This document shows, piece after piece, positions 24,201 to 36,419 of a stretch of 64,000 bases of DNA. Origin of the DNA: Acanthochlamys bracteata (taxonomy: Eukaryota > Streptophyta > Magnoliopsida > Pandanales > Velloziaceae); NCBI GenBank assembly GCA_019914995.1, contig CM034141.1:6302001-6366000 (forward strand), given 5' to 3'. Below the pieces are notes generated by a model, which was not told where the DNA came from, did not search any database, and worked only from the letters and a program-made list of their open reading frames with translations. Every line of letters starts with the position of its first letter. Within the stretch, counting starts at the first letter, position 1. The translations under genes and the position numbers were made by a program.

Positions 24201-27200
24201 TTTGAGAATTTGCCGTGAATATTTTTATTCATTTGCATTTTTGTTTCAGGCTGCTGCCTTTTGGAGGTGTATGAATACATCTGAAGCTGATGATGAAGCT
24301 GATGATGCAGGAGCTCTTGCTGCTGCAGGTTGTCTGCGTGCCATAAGCACTATTCTTGAATCTGTCAGAAGGCTTCCCCATCTTTTTGTTGAAATAGAGG
24401 CTACCCTTCTACCGATCATGCGTAAAATGTTAACGACTGATGGGCAAGGTACTTTTCCTTTATAAGTACATTTTGCTTTTCTACGGAGGTATTAAACTTT
24501 GCATGCTCTTCTTAAGTTTATGGATTGAATGGTTGATTGTTTTGCTTTTCTAGGGTGTCAATGGAATCATTTAATTAGCTCCTCAATCTGTCTTCACTAT
24601 TCATCCTCAATTGTTTGAAAAGCTTTCCCATGTTTATTTTTATGAACTCGTGAGTTTCGATATTATGGTTTGGCATTGGTAGATACACATGGTCTTCTGT
24701 GGAGCTATACTGCAGCGAATAAGCAATGATAAGTTATACTGATTATGGGTGCTTTATAAATTTAGATTTAATTTCTGAGGACCTTTCTCTGACAGTTATA
24801 TTTATGACATTTTTTTGCTAGCAATAATACTGTGATTTCGGAGATTAAAATGCAATCTATTAGAATTACCTGGCTCTTCAGGAACGTAGTCTCTGTATTT
24901 GATAACTGCTTTTGCATGTAATGAAGATATCCAAATGTATTTCAATTGGCATCGTAAGTACTACATACTTGTTTGTACATGTACCCTCAGATACATATGT
25001 TTAGGATAATATCTAGTCACAGCATCTTGACAAACCCCTTTTCCGCTTAGAAGGATAACCGGCTGCTAGGAGATGACGGGTGCTGCCTATCCATTTAACA
25101 TTTCTTTTTTATTTTTGTGGGATGATCAATTCAACAGTTCATGTTGCTTTACATGCTGCCCTGATTGCTTGTAGTTATTTCATATGCTAATATGGATCTT
25201 GTGTTGCTTTTTATCTTTTGTATGTTAGTAAGTTTTGTGAATAATTTTATTCTGCACTGCGGTAAGTGATTTTTAACAAGTAACTTCCATATTGGAATTT
25301 GCAGAGGTTTATGAAGAGGTTTTGGAAATAGTTTCATATATGACATTTTATTCCCCAACAATTTCCCTTGAAGTGTGGAGCCTCTGGCCATTGATGATTG
25401 AAGCTCTTGGAGATTGGGCGATCGACTACTTTGAGAGTATGTCAATGCATAATGATTACTATCGTTGCGGGACTATATAATCTATTGTTCCCAATGACTT
25501 GTCATATCATTTGGCTAACCTTTATTGTTCATTGTTATGGCATTGCTTTGTCATCTTGAAGTTACATGTCATAATCTTCAGTTTTAGTAGCCACTATATA
25601 AACTAGAAATTTACCTCATGCTAAGACCTTTTTTTTGGATTAACCATGTTTAGAGTTATGTAAATGTATGAAAATGCATATTTCCATTTGAAATTTAGTA
25701 CATGGTTTTTTTTGTTTTATAAATTTCAGTATCGAGAGATTTAAGTTTATTAGTTTCTTTCTTGAATATTTACAATGATGGGAACTAGTGCATGCTACTT
25801 ATATGGGTGGAACTCCTTAATCCTTATCAAATAACTTCTTGTTTAGTGTTGATAGTGTAAGGTTATCTTACACATTATTGTTCAATGCAGATATTCTCAT
25901 TCCGCTGGACAATTTCATATCTAGGGGCACTGAGCATTTCCTTAAGTGCAAAGATCCTGATTACCAGCAAAGTCTATGGAATGCTTTATCTTCGGTCAGT
26001 AGTTAATCAACATACAATTTTCTTATTCTGATATCGCATTCATTGCGAGGATTTTGTATCCCCATTTTTGGTTTTTTGTGTTACTTGGATATGATGTTTT
26101 TGGTTGCTCTTGGAAGTTTTGATGCCAATGATCTTGGGACCTGTGTCTTCTTTTTTTCTTTTTTGTGTGTGTTCCAAGTGCAGATTATGTCGGACTACAG
26201 TCTGGAGGACTCTGATACAGAGCCAGCACCAAAGCTTATTGAAGTTGTATTCCAGAACTGTAAAGGTCAAGTTGATCAGTGGATTGAGCCCTATCTTAGG
26301 ATTACTATTGATCGATTGCGTAGAGCAGAAAAGTCATACTTGAAGTGTCTACTTATACTAGTGGTAAGATATAGTTTTCTTAACTAGTGGCAAGAAATCA
26401 TACTCGCATTTTACCTAATACTCTACTTTACTAGTGGTATGATATTAAATAGTCGACTTGCTTTTGATACATCCTTGTGCTAAGTGAATGTACCTTGCAA
26501 TTAAAACTGCTTAGGTTATTATGTTTTAGTCCTTGAACATGGTTCATTGCATACCTAGATGTAGAGGTAGTATGATATTTTTATGTTTTAGGATTAAGAT
26601 AGCAAAGTATTAGAGCATTTTAGCAATTATATCGTGCATGAGGAGGAATACTCTTAACGATATTACAGACTGTATGTAGATTGAACTGGTAGCAGGTTTA
26701 TGTATTATTAGCATGCCCATCATAGCGATGCGACATGAAAGATCATAAATTAGCTATAGTCATGCACACAAAAAGAAAAAAAGAAAGTTGTTTTGAGACT
26801 ACCTGATAAATCAGCATGAGTATCATCTTTCTTTTGGCATGGGATGTAGCTCTGTATTGACACTTCGTGGGTATTACTTGCTAACTGTGCAGCTTATACC
26901 ATAGGGTTTGTGTTATTTGATTTCATAAACTTTAAGCTGCTGTTTCTGCAGGTTGCAGATGCTCTTTACTACAACCCTGTGTTAACGCTTGGAATACTGC
27001 AAAAGCTTGGAGTTGCAGCAGAACTTTTTGGTCTCTGGTTCCAAATGCTACAACAAGTTAAGAAGAGTGGCATCCGTGCAAATTTTAGAAGGTTATTTTT
27101 TTGATAATTGATCTATTACTTTTTTATGTCTCATATTGTTTGACTGAATATAATCTCACACTTGCAGGGAACATGACAAAAAAGTTTGTTGTTTGGGTTT

Positions 27201-28424
27201 GACATCTCTCCTTGCTCTTCCTGAGGATCAGTTGGCAGGGGATGCCTTATCGCGAGTCTTTAAAGCTACTTTGGAATTACTTGTTGCTTACAAGGACCAA
27301 ATTGAAGGTGTGACATCGCCTGTTTGTTAACTGAAGTTCTTGACAATTCCTAGAAGCTCTTTTCAACATGCTCTCCCGCCCTCTTTTCAACTTAGTATGA
27401 TATATTATTGTTGAACTCATAACCTGCTATCTTTTTGTTGAATTCATAACCTTAATTTCCAGTTGCTTTAAGAGTGAAATACCATGATAGCATATGCCTT
27501 TATTAGTGCATTGGAATTGTCTTTTCTAATTCACTTGCCCTATTTTCTGCATGTCCTTTTAGCCAAGCTGGAGGTTGGGGAGTAGCTTCTGGCTTGTTTA
27601 ATATTAATTTCGTCTTCACTTTTTTCCATGCATGTAGAAGCTAAGAAACAAGCTGAAGGTGGCGAAGATGAAATGGATGGCTTCCAGTCTGAAGAAGAAG
27701 ATGGTGATGATTCGAACAATGACATCTTAGGGGATGATGAAGATGGAGATGAGGCAGAAAGCCTTAGACTTCAAAGATTAGCTGCACAGGTTAGCAAACT
27801 TGCTTTCAGAAATCTGGCAGTTTGAATTTCAGTTGAACTTGCTCATAGGTCAGATTTTTCTGGGAACCTTTTTAATAGAAGTCATAGTCTATCATTCATC
27901 TAAGGCTAGTTCGTAATCCTGTTTTCCATCTACATGATGAATCTCACTCAATTAATGGTACCATTTATGTCGTACGGTGCTGTTTGTACTTTGTATTTCT
28001 TGTACATTGCTATATCAGTTATCGATTGTGGTCTTCTTCTTGGTCTCAGGCAAGGGCCTTTCAGCCAGATGATGAGGATGACTCTGATGATGAATATAGT
28101 GATGATGAAGAGATTCAGTCACCTATTGATGAGGTGGATCCTTTTATTTTTTTTATGGATACCATCAAAGGTAAAGACCATCTATTATTGTCTAGGTTGT
28201 TTCATATCTTCTTTTGCTGGCGCCACTGTTTTATTCTGGGAAATAATGTGTTCATATCTCTATTATAATCTCCAGCAATGCAAGCTTCCAGCCCAGCAAG
28301 GTTTCATAATCTAACACAAACCTTGGACTTCCATTACCAAGCACTTGCTAATGGTGTCTCCCAACACTCTGAGCAGAGGCGGTTAGAACTAGAGAAAGAA
28401 AAGCTGGAGAAGGCAACTACCTAA
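18244..28424 (+). CDS. SAD2: SAD2, importin-beta family nuclear transport receptor (importin 7/8 type)
   Basis: Complete gene, 22 exons, 1026 aa: 18244-18333, 19050-19185, 19268-19355, 20117-20272, 20666-20828, 20920-21104, 21208-21381, 22197-22342, 22675-22798, 22878-23058, 23684-23843, 23930-23971, 24051-24169, 24250-24448, 25305-25436, 25891-25994, 26184-26363, 26952-27091, 27168-27307, 27638-27789, 28050-28170, 28276-28424. All borders are GT-AG and the phases agree throughout. The N terminus ([20 protein letters not shown], then [15 protein letters not shown]) is the importin-beta N-terminal, Ran-binding domain. The body is HEAT-type ([44 protein letters not shown]). Near the C terminus come two acidic runs (about residues 900-960) and the conserved [12 protein letters not shown], as in importin 7/8. 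Arabidopsis SAD2 imports MYB4 and affects ABA responses, trichomes and small-RNA function; these roles are inferred by family. Length is close to that of the Arabidopsis protein. Confidence 0.96.
20286..20351 (+). repeat. Tandem duplication, unit about 35 bp, in SAD2 intron 4
   Basis: ctagatctccaaa, then ttccagttatttatgca, occurs at 20286 and again at 20321 with one or two differences. Confidence 0.85.
21862..21973 (+). repeat. Tandem duplication, 59-bp unit, in SAD2 intron 7
   Basis: The segment beginning aaactgttgtacaaggatcc starts at 21862 and again at 21921 and is identical for about 50 bases through gttggttcttgtc. It looks recent. Confidence 0.9.
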
Positions 28425-29186
28425 TGGATTTGGCAGTGCTTGAGACTAATTGAAGATGTCCCACTTGTCTACAGTCATATGCAGCAAGTCACATGTACTG
28501 TAGTTAAGCTTTACAGCAGTTGGAGTGTCCATCATTTGAGGGCTTGCGATGGTCCTTGACAGTTATCGTGAGAAGTCAGTTGAGCTAATGATGACACAAG
28601 ATGATGATTCTTAGAGGCTTGTTTCAGAATGTGTGTGCATGTTTTCAAGCGTGGTGGTGTTGTAGCGTTCCGGTCTTCTTCCAACCTGAGAGTTTGCACT
28701 CTCAATTGTTAGGGTTTGGGTTTCTTGTAATGATTTGTATTTGTTACTTCGCCCACCCGATTTTGTTAGTTGAAAATTTGTTGTCATGCAGGTGAAGCTA
28801 TTTTTTTCCTCTGACAATTTTGGTTCCTATGTATAAGCTTTCAGCTACTGAGTTCCAACTCTTGAGTATGTCATTCAAAACGTTGCGATACTTTATGCAA
28901 ATGTCTTAGTAGCGTCTTTGAACTAGTTTACCCTATAAAGGGCAATACTGTATCATATGTAAAATGTACACTATTCTTTCATTGGACAAAGGAGTTGGGG
29001 GGATTGTAAGTTTACGTTTGTTATTTCTCCTATTTTAAACTTTTTTTATACGCTTAGGTATTGTCAAACGTGCTACTGTTACCTGCGGTAGACTTACCTT
29101 TGTGTTATATGTATTATTTTCAGATGTTCTTCCGTGATTCTTTTACAAGATGATCAATTTATCACGTTGTATTTTCTATAGAAATG
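28425..29186 (+). other. SAD2 3' UTR and spacer
   Basis: No coding signal. It leads into the repeat array. Confidence 0.5.
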
Positions 29187-30110
29187 TAACCCGTGAATTA
29201 TAGCGCATGCGTTGTTTTGAGTCATCTATCCACGAAGTTATAACCCACGGGTTACAGTTAATGAATTATAACTCAAACTGTAGTGGACAAGTTCTTATAA
29301 CCCAAGAGCTATAATTCGCGAGTTATATAGCCCATGAGTTATGACCCAAGAGCTAATTAGTTCATGAATTGTTGACTCATGAGTCACAACCCGTTAGCTA
29401 TTATAACCCACAAGTTATACCCATGGACTATAATTTATCAGCTATAGCTTATGAGCTATATAATTCACGAGTTATAATTTATGAGCTATATTATTCATAA
29501 ATTGGGACTCATGAGTTATAACCCACGAGTTACAATTGACGAGTATTAACCACAAGGTATAATTTATGAGTTCTAACTTACTTATGAGTTATAATGCATA
29601 ACTCGTGAGTTTAATTTCATAAATTATGACTCATGCATGAGCCTTATAGCCTATGAGTTAACCCACGAGCAGGAGTTGTTAGCCACCAAGTATAACCCAA
29701 GCTATCGTTCGTAAGTTATATCCCATGAATTATAACCCACGAGCACTAGTCGTTAGCCACGAAGTATAACCCATGCTATAGTTCATAACTTATATCCTAC
29801 GAGTTATAACCCATGAGCTATAATTCAAAAAATTGTAGCCAACAAACTATATTTCCTGAGGCATTATGTATAAGTTTTAACCCATGAGTTATCAAATATG
29901 AGATATAATTCAAGAGTTACAACACGAGCTATAGTTTATGAATTGACTCGTAAGTCATAACCCATAAGTTATATATACTCCCTTACCTATAGTTCATAAG
30001 TTCTAACTCATGAGTGCTACCTACGTGTTACTACCCATGAGCTATAATTTATGAATCGTTGTTGCGAATGAGTTATAGGTCACAAGCTGTATATCATGAG
30101 CTACGGTTCA
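29187..30110. repeat. Degenerate minisatellite of self-complementary units (core like TATAACCCATGAGTTATAA)
   Basis: About 0.9 kb made almost wholly of imperfect repeats roughly 14-16 bp long. They alternate between ataaccca(c/t)gagtt and ataattcatgagct forms. The core TCATGA flanked by ATAA/TTAT makes each unit nearly its own reverse complement. Units such as cccatgagttat and ttatgagctata recur dozens of times with scattered substitutions. No open frame runs through it. It ends abruptly about 25 bp before the PELOTA duplication block. Confidence 0.85.
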
Positions 30111-30277
30111 TGATTACGGACAACCAGCTAAATTTAAGCAGAAAATACCAGAAGAAACTGTATACAAGAGATGCATAAGTAGAGTGGCTATTGTCAGCGG
30201 AGCCATGCTCAATCTACTGCTTGTTTGTATGGTATCCTTCACAGAGCCAATCCCGTTCCTTGTTGCTCCTCGGAGTC

Positions 30278-33200
30278 TCACATTTCTATATCATCCAAAT
30301 CTGGCAAAGGAAACCGGAGGATTGCCGCAATTCCTGTCAACTGTTCCAGTTCTGTTGAGCACAAATACGGAGCCTATCAGCTCAGAAATATAAAACTCAC
30401 AATATGATAATCGATGCCTTAAAATGCTATATGCGCATAAGGATTTCAACAAGAACTCTAATTAATTATACACAAGTCCAGATCAATTGTTATCTGGACT
30501 AGTTAACGTATTAGAGACTACAGGAAGATATCATATTCACTGCTTACGCTCTCCAGAAAAATGCATTGTTGAAAATACGTGCGCAGTGCCACCTGAGTCC
30601 TTCACGGACTCCACCAATTTGACATACTTCTGTCTTGTTGCAACATCAGAATTTCTGGAATAAAGAAGCACATCAGACCTTAACATATAGTGCATACTCA
30701 AATTCAATTTCCATTGTAACTTATACACGAGAAAGATAACTAAATCGTGATCTTAAATTTAAATGAAAACCAAGCTCAAGCTCTTCATCCTGTAACTAGG
30801 AGCTTCGCTATTGCTTGATCTGCTCAGGCGCTTACTATACCATAAAATAGGCACAACAGTTTCTAGATAGAGTACTTTCGCCATAATGGGCTAATTATAT
30901 AGTTACAAATATATTGTTTAACAAACTATTTTGAATCTTTATGCTTCTACTTCAATTGAAACATTATAAGTAATCGATACCTTTAGGATCTTCTTAATAT
31001 ATAGACCAGCATACAGACAGACATGATGCACATTCAACTTAATAAAATAATTCCTTTACCTAAACAGGCTATCAGCTATTAGAAGAGTTTGGATAGCCAT
31101 TCTTTCATGTGCAATCTCAACATGTTTAGGCCCATAACAAGCACGAGCAGCATCCTACACAACAAGTACAAAGCTGTCAAAGTAGGAAAGCTTGTTGCAT
31201 ATTTCAAGAGAGTAGTAATCAGAATCTTAAAAATAAGGAAAATAATATCAGTAGGAAAGCAATGGATCTCTAAAAAGTCTGAGCAAAACCTGTTTGACAG
31301 TTTCGAAGTGATAAAAACTAATATGTATTGAAGTGAAAAACCAACTATAACAAGAACCATAGAAGGTCGAAAATGAAGAACCTCTCTGAACTCTAATACA
31401 TGAAAACATTTTCAAACACTCCATAGTAAACAACTTAAAGACCAGGATATGAATTGAACCCATAGATCATGACATTATTATTCATGGGAGTTCCCTATGA
31501 ATGAGGTAGCTGCCCACATCATGCATTACAAAGTCTACATTCATGTAAGGGTATCATAATATGCATTTTCCTAAAGTTACTGAAAAGAATTACATGAACA
31601 AATACTAAGTTATCCAAATATCTGATACAATCATATAGCTTTGGACATATCAATTCACAAATGTATGTTTAACCCAGAACTAAAAAAAAGTTTCCAAATT
31701 TAAAACTTACAGTTGATAGCATGTCATAGAAATCCTTCAAAACTTGAACCTGAAATGGAAGTTGAGACTTAGAAGATGGTGGTGCATAGCAGCAAATTAT
31801 ATAAAGACTTCAAGTATGGGAAATTTTCGAGTATATAAACAAAGCCAATCCTATTCCCCAGTTTACCTCTTTTGCTGCTTTTGTATTTTTAATCAAGGAC
31901 ATGACACTTGGTTCATCCAAGACCTCCATCAAACTATGCCTGTGCAAAAAAAAGGCGATTAATCCTAAAAACCAATTTATAAAGAACGTTGCAATATAGG
32001 AAGGTAAACCTTTAATCATTTATGCTACTCGCTTATTGTGAAAGTGTTCATGTTGGTGTAACATAGCAGAGCATGTCAACACCATAAACACCAAGGTGCA
32101 TATACATACATAAGAAAGTTATATACTGTATACTTATGCATATGACATCAGAAGAAACCTGATAATACACATCACTTATCAAGCAAAGCACCTATATAGA
32201 TAAAAGCAACAAGTATTCATATCTATTCACATGCCAGAACTCACTTGTATCCAGAAGTTGCACGTGCAAGTATTAGATGTGACTTATTCTTGATGATTGA
32301 TCTCAATTCTTGATGTTCAGCCTCTAATAGTATATACTCGTGGAACTGATCCTGCGACAGTCGTACATCAAGTGAACTGTGATACACAATTACATTAAAC
32401 AAACTGTCTTATGAGTTAACAACAATATGCTAAAGTAATCAAGAGAAACAACTTTTAGCAATGAGTGACAATGCAGTGAACTTTGACAACAAAAAAACCA
32501 AAAAAGGGTTCCCGCCATGAAAAATTGTGACATATCTAGCTTTAGGTTTTCTACAGTTTACCATCGATATATTTTTCCACCTCAAAGCTTTAGCTCAAGA
32601 GGTGGACTACAATGTCCAACTCCTTCCGACGAACAGCAACGTGAAACAAAATTTCTTATCACTAGGTTGATTAATCTTTTTCTCGATATATTCAGAAACT
32701 AGTCAATCCAATTCCATTAAAATAGTATCCAAATTTGACAGGAATAATTATAAGAACATCAACCTGACAGTCATGTAATACTAAACAATATCATAAGTGC
32801 ACAAATCCTCAAAATCTTTCTGATCGTCCTGTTCTGTTACTTCTGTACTTAAGTATACATGTCTAAAACACCGACTTAAAAGAGGACACCGTTGACGACT
32901 AAACTATATGTACAAGCAAATGCAGTCAAAACTTAGAGAATGTAACAAATACAAAATTCATAAAAGGCAACAGGATGAACCTTTGTGAAGCCAGGGCTGG
33001 CTATTACAAGACAACGAACAACCTTAAAGTCAACATGCTTCACCATTGCCTAAAAGAAAATTGTGTCAAACTTAAGGAACAGCTAAATATCACTGTGATC
33101 TACACGACCAGAGAAACCATGCTTGGACAGACTTACCTGGAAAACATTCTCGAAAAAATTTTTCAACGCCTACAAAGATGAGAAAACCTCTATATGATTG

Positions 33201-36050
33201 CAGGAAGAAATAAACAACTGCAGATTAACCTGAAGATAATTTAATGGCATACCGACTCATAACCTGAAACAGCAGGACAACACGTGCGGGGAATATAAGT
33301 TTCAATGCAAGCGCGGGTAGTAGTAATGCTGTCAACAACGAAATATTCATGTGGTTAGATGCGCATCAACTACAAGAAAGTTCGATTCAGGTCCTAAAAC
33401 TTAACAAACCCAATTCTATTTATAGAATTTTATGATACGGTTTATTGTACAGACGAAAACAACATGAAATATGGATTCGAACATACTACAAGATAATCAG
33501 CTTCATTTTTAATTGTATTTCATTCACTAAAAATGACAAAACTAAACGTTTAGGATTTTGTCGTAGCTAGCTTTGATGTCCACATAAGCAGTCGGTTTAC
33601 TTATAAAAACATTTATAAATGCATAAAAATATCTGTTTTTCTAAGGAGCTCATAGACTAAATAAGCATACCTTTTACCAATAAGGAAAATGTGTGCTAGT
33701 CCTTCTTGCATTAAGAGAACAGCCAAGTCAGCACTAGCTGCAGGATCTTAAATTCAAAGCCATAACTAGATTACAAAGATATACTTAATGTTTGGAAAGT
33801 TTATAAGAAATTATAGGAATGAAAGGCTTAGTCTGAAAAGTAAGCGAAGATGCATGAAATGCAAACCTATTTACATGTACATTTGCAACACGCATTTAAT
33901 GACTTGAAAAACACGTACAAAACATAGAAGAGGATGACGGCAAAATAAGCATACCACATGCTTGTTGGAGAATATCTAGTGCCACTGAGTCCCAATATGC
34001 CTAGAAGTTCAACAGAGAAGAATAAACTCAGAATCACCAAAAGAAACAAGTAGACACATCCGCTGATTCGCATATCAAGGAAACTTTGCGAAAGAAAAAC
34101 ACAATTCACCATCATGAACCTGCTACCAACAAGACTAAAGAGATACTTACTATTTTCACATTAAGTAAAGCCTACTATTATTATAAAGTGCAAAAGCATA
34201 CTAAATTTACCAACCCATCTTCCAAACATGAATGTAAGTGCTTCGCATTTAAAGCATACAGCAATATTGACTAACTTTATAGAAAGAGAGAGGGCTTATG
34301 CAATACATATCAACAAATTCGTCAATATATATGGATTGAGGAAATAGAAAAAGATACTATGTGTTGAGAAGACCTTCCTTTTCATACCTTTCTCAGCACA
34401 AAAGGTCGGTGTGGCTCAAGTTCCAGCTTAAGTAACTGTCCAATCTGTGTGCTACGGAACTGTCCAATCTGTGCGCAACAGAAATAAATTAAGATTTCAT
34501 TCCAATACCAAGTATCTAAGACTCACAAGGAGAGAGAGTTTACCTTCACATGCTTATTCTCCAATATAGTCTTTCCACACAAATGCAAAATTGATCGTTC
34601 TTTCTCATAGTCCACTGACTGATATATCATCACCCATATATTCAATGATATGAGCATGCATGTATATAGGAAAAAATGCCAGACCAAGTCACAGGTCCAA
34701 TTAGAAAGAACAACTTATACACGAGAATAAACAATACAATTTATAGATGAAAATACGGTTAATGTTTGAATGATGAAAGGCTAAGTATCATTTATACTAT
34801 CGTAAGCACTCTATAATGTATTGCAGGAAAACTCCATATTGCCTAAATCATGGCAACCGAAAAACATCCAACAAACATGACACTTAGGCTATCAAGAGTT
34901 CAAACTACCTCAACTTTGATTTCCAACTTTAGTTGCACACCTTCAGCATCCCTTCCTCCTGAAGCCATTTTTCGAAGAACCTTGCTATTACAAAAGGAAA
35001 AACTGATTAGACTTTGTTAAAAAAAAGGAGAACAAAACAGAAAACAAATTACACTTCTCTAGCTAACCATATAACAAAAAATATTTTAGGTGGCATGCAC
35101 CTGACGGTGACTGCTAGAACATTGTCCCCGACAGAGATAAGATTATAGGCATTCCACAAGTCATTGTCCTAATCTGGGACAATCTGCAGCCAAATGAACA
35201 CCGCAACCAGTTATACCAAGTTTATATTGTGGTCGGCAATATAAGAGATGCATCTCGACTACAGATAGTTGAAGTCCATCTGAGTGTGTTCAAAAAAGTT
35301 ACTACAACAAAGTCTTCAGCACATTGGGAAACAACATACATATACCCAACCTAAAATCTGATTGTGGCATAATGAGGAGGATCAATTTTGTAAAGATCCA
35401 CACTAGTCAACATGGGACATTCTATGTGTGTCACAAGCCTTGAGGATAGGCTGTCCAATCCCTTCAAGAAAACTATTTTTCATTCTTGTTAATCTTCCTT
35501 CCTATTTCCCAAACTAAGGAGGCCGTTCCTATACTGAGCTGATTCAAATTCTCCAGCACAACACTAAAACTTCAGTCGATGGAACTGCACAAATATGTAG
35601 CCTAAGCATAGATGAAGGCACTAACTAAACCAAGTTTAACAAAAAATAGCAACAATCTTTCTCCAACACCACATAAAACAATGCTCCAAAGACACTAATC
35701 AGCCTTCAGTTGATAATCACTACAAGTTTGCCGATCAAAGTAAGTAATCGCATGAAGAGAAAGTCTATCTATCATCAAATATATTACACAACAGTCACTC
35801 TAAATTGAAACTAAGAATTGAAACTAAAACTCTTTTGTAAACAATTTGAAATTTCTTCCGACAACAAAAAAATTAACAACACTAACAAAGAATTCAGTAC
35901 CTAACCATGACAAATCGAGAACAACAACAATAACAACAATAAGAAGAAGAGTAATTCAATTCAATTAAAAAGAATATAAGAATAAGGTTTTGTTCTTACC
36001 TCGATGCTGCCGGGGCCGTCGGGCAAAATATCACGGCGGACGAGTTTCAT
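30278..36050 (-). pseudogene. PELO: PELOTA copy A: all 16 exons kept, in-frame TAG at codon 22
   Basis: Exons (5' to 3'): 36000-36050, 35101-35183, 34909-34984, 34544-34618, 34388-34444, 33955-34000, 33671-33746, 33253-33328, 33137-33169, 32981-33049, 32245-32351, 31867-31939, 31711-31749, 31060-31154, 30548-30654, 30278-30351. Lengths and phases equal those of copy B and no frameshift is seen. In exon 2 the reading is IVPD, then TAG (35169-35171), then DNDLWNAYNLIS, where copy B has glutamate. Several conserved positions have changed: the exon 4 RLRGKN region of copy B reads HLCGKT, exon 8 has PRTCC for PRKYG, and exon 3 has SKVLRKMA for RKVLRETA. Exon 5 has a 24-bp in-frame duplication of its acceptor. 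Later exons (10-16) remain well conserved. It is called a pseudogene because of the stop. It could still be used if the stop is spliced out (see findings) or if the base is an assembly error. Confidence 0.85.
34434..34473 (-). repeat. 24-bp duplication of exon 5 splice acceptor in PELOTA copy A
   Basis: aactgtccaatctgtg begins at 34434 and again at 34458. On the minus strand this gives two equal acceptors 24 bases apart. The distal one would add eight in-frame codons (IGQFRSTQ). Copy B has a single copy. Confidence 0.85.
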
Positions 36051-36419
36051 TGTTGATTGATCGATTAAAACTCTCCGCTAAACGAATTTGAATAAAAGAT
36101 TATTAACATAACCAAAAAAAGATGTCTTCAATAAAATAGAGAGCAATTGAGCAAAGCAAGCTTTTCAATCAACAGCAGAAGAGAAGAAAAAGAAGAACAA
36201 CAACAGCGAAGGAAGAAACTTCGGGGAGTTCGCTGCGATTGCTCGAACAAAGTCGGAACACTTGCAGGTGCCTTTAGGTTTTTCTTTTTGAGAAATTCTT
36301 GAAAATTATAAGCTTCACTGTCGTGTAGACAAAGTTTTTACTTTTAAAAAAAAAAACCGCGCGGGATTTCTTTTTGTTTTGAAACACTATTTTACCCTTC
36401 TAAGTTAAAATAATTACAG

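Larger units (their letters stand above)
30137..36310. repeat. PELOTA duplication block, copy A
   Basis: The block matches 39040-45285 in the same orientation. It runs from the shared gaagaaactgtatacaagag (about 30152 and 39054) to the shared gtgcctttaggtttttc beyond the promoter (about 36269 and 45229). Exon lengths are identical in both copies; introns differ by small indels. Confidence 0.9.

Noticed and set aside
27638-28170. Acidic low-complexity stretches as a separate gene or repeat expansion
   Set aside because: They are the normal acidic C-terminal region of importin 7/8-type proteins and keep the SAD2 frame across exons 20-21.
29187-30110. CRISPR-like array
   Set aside because: Units are degenerate and contiguous without unique spacers, and the genome is a plant nuclear one.
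33867-34115. Hydrophobic 82-codon minus-strand frame (and its partner near 42756-43085)
   Set aside because: It covers PELOTA exon 6 in part, but the hydrophobic residues come from intron T-runs; the real coding part is only 46 bp.
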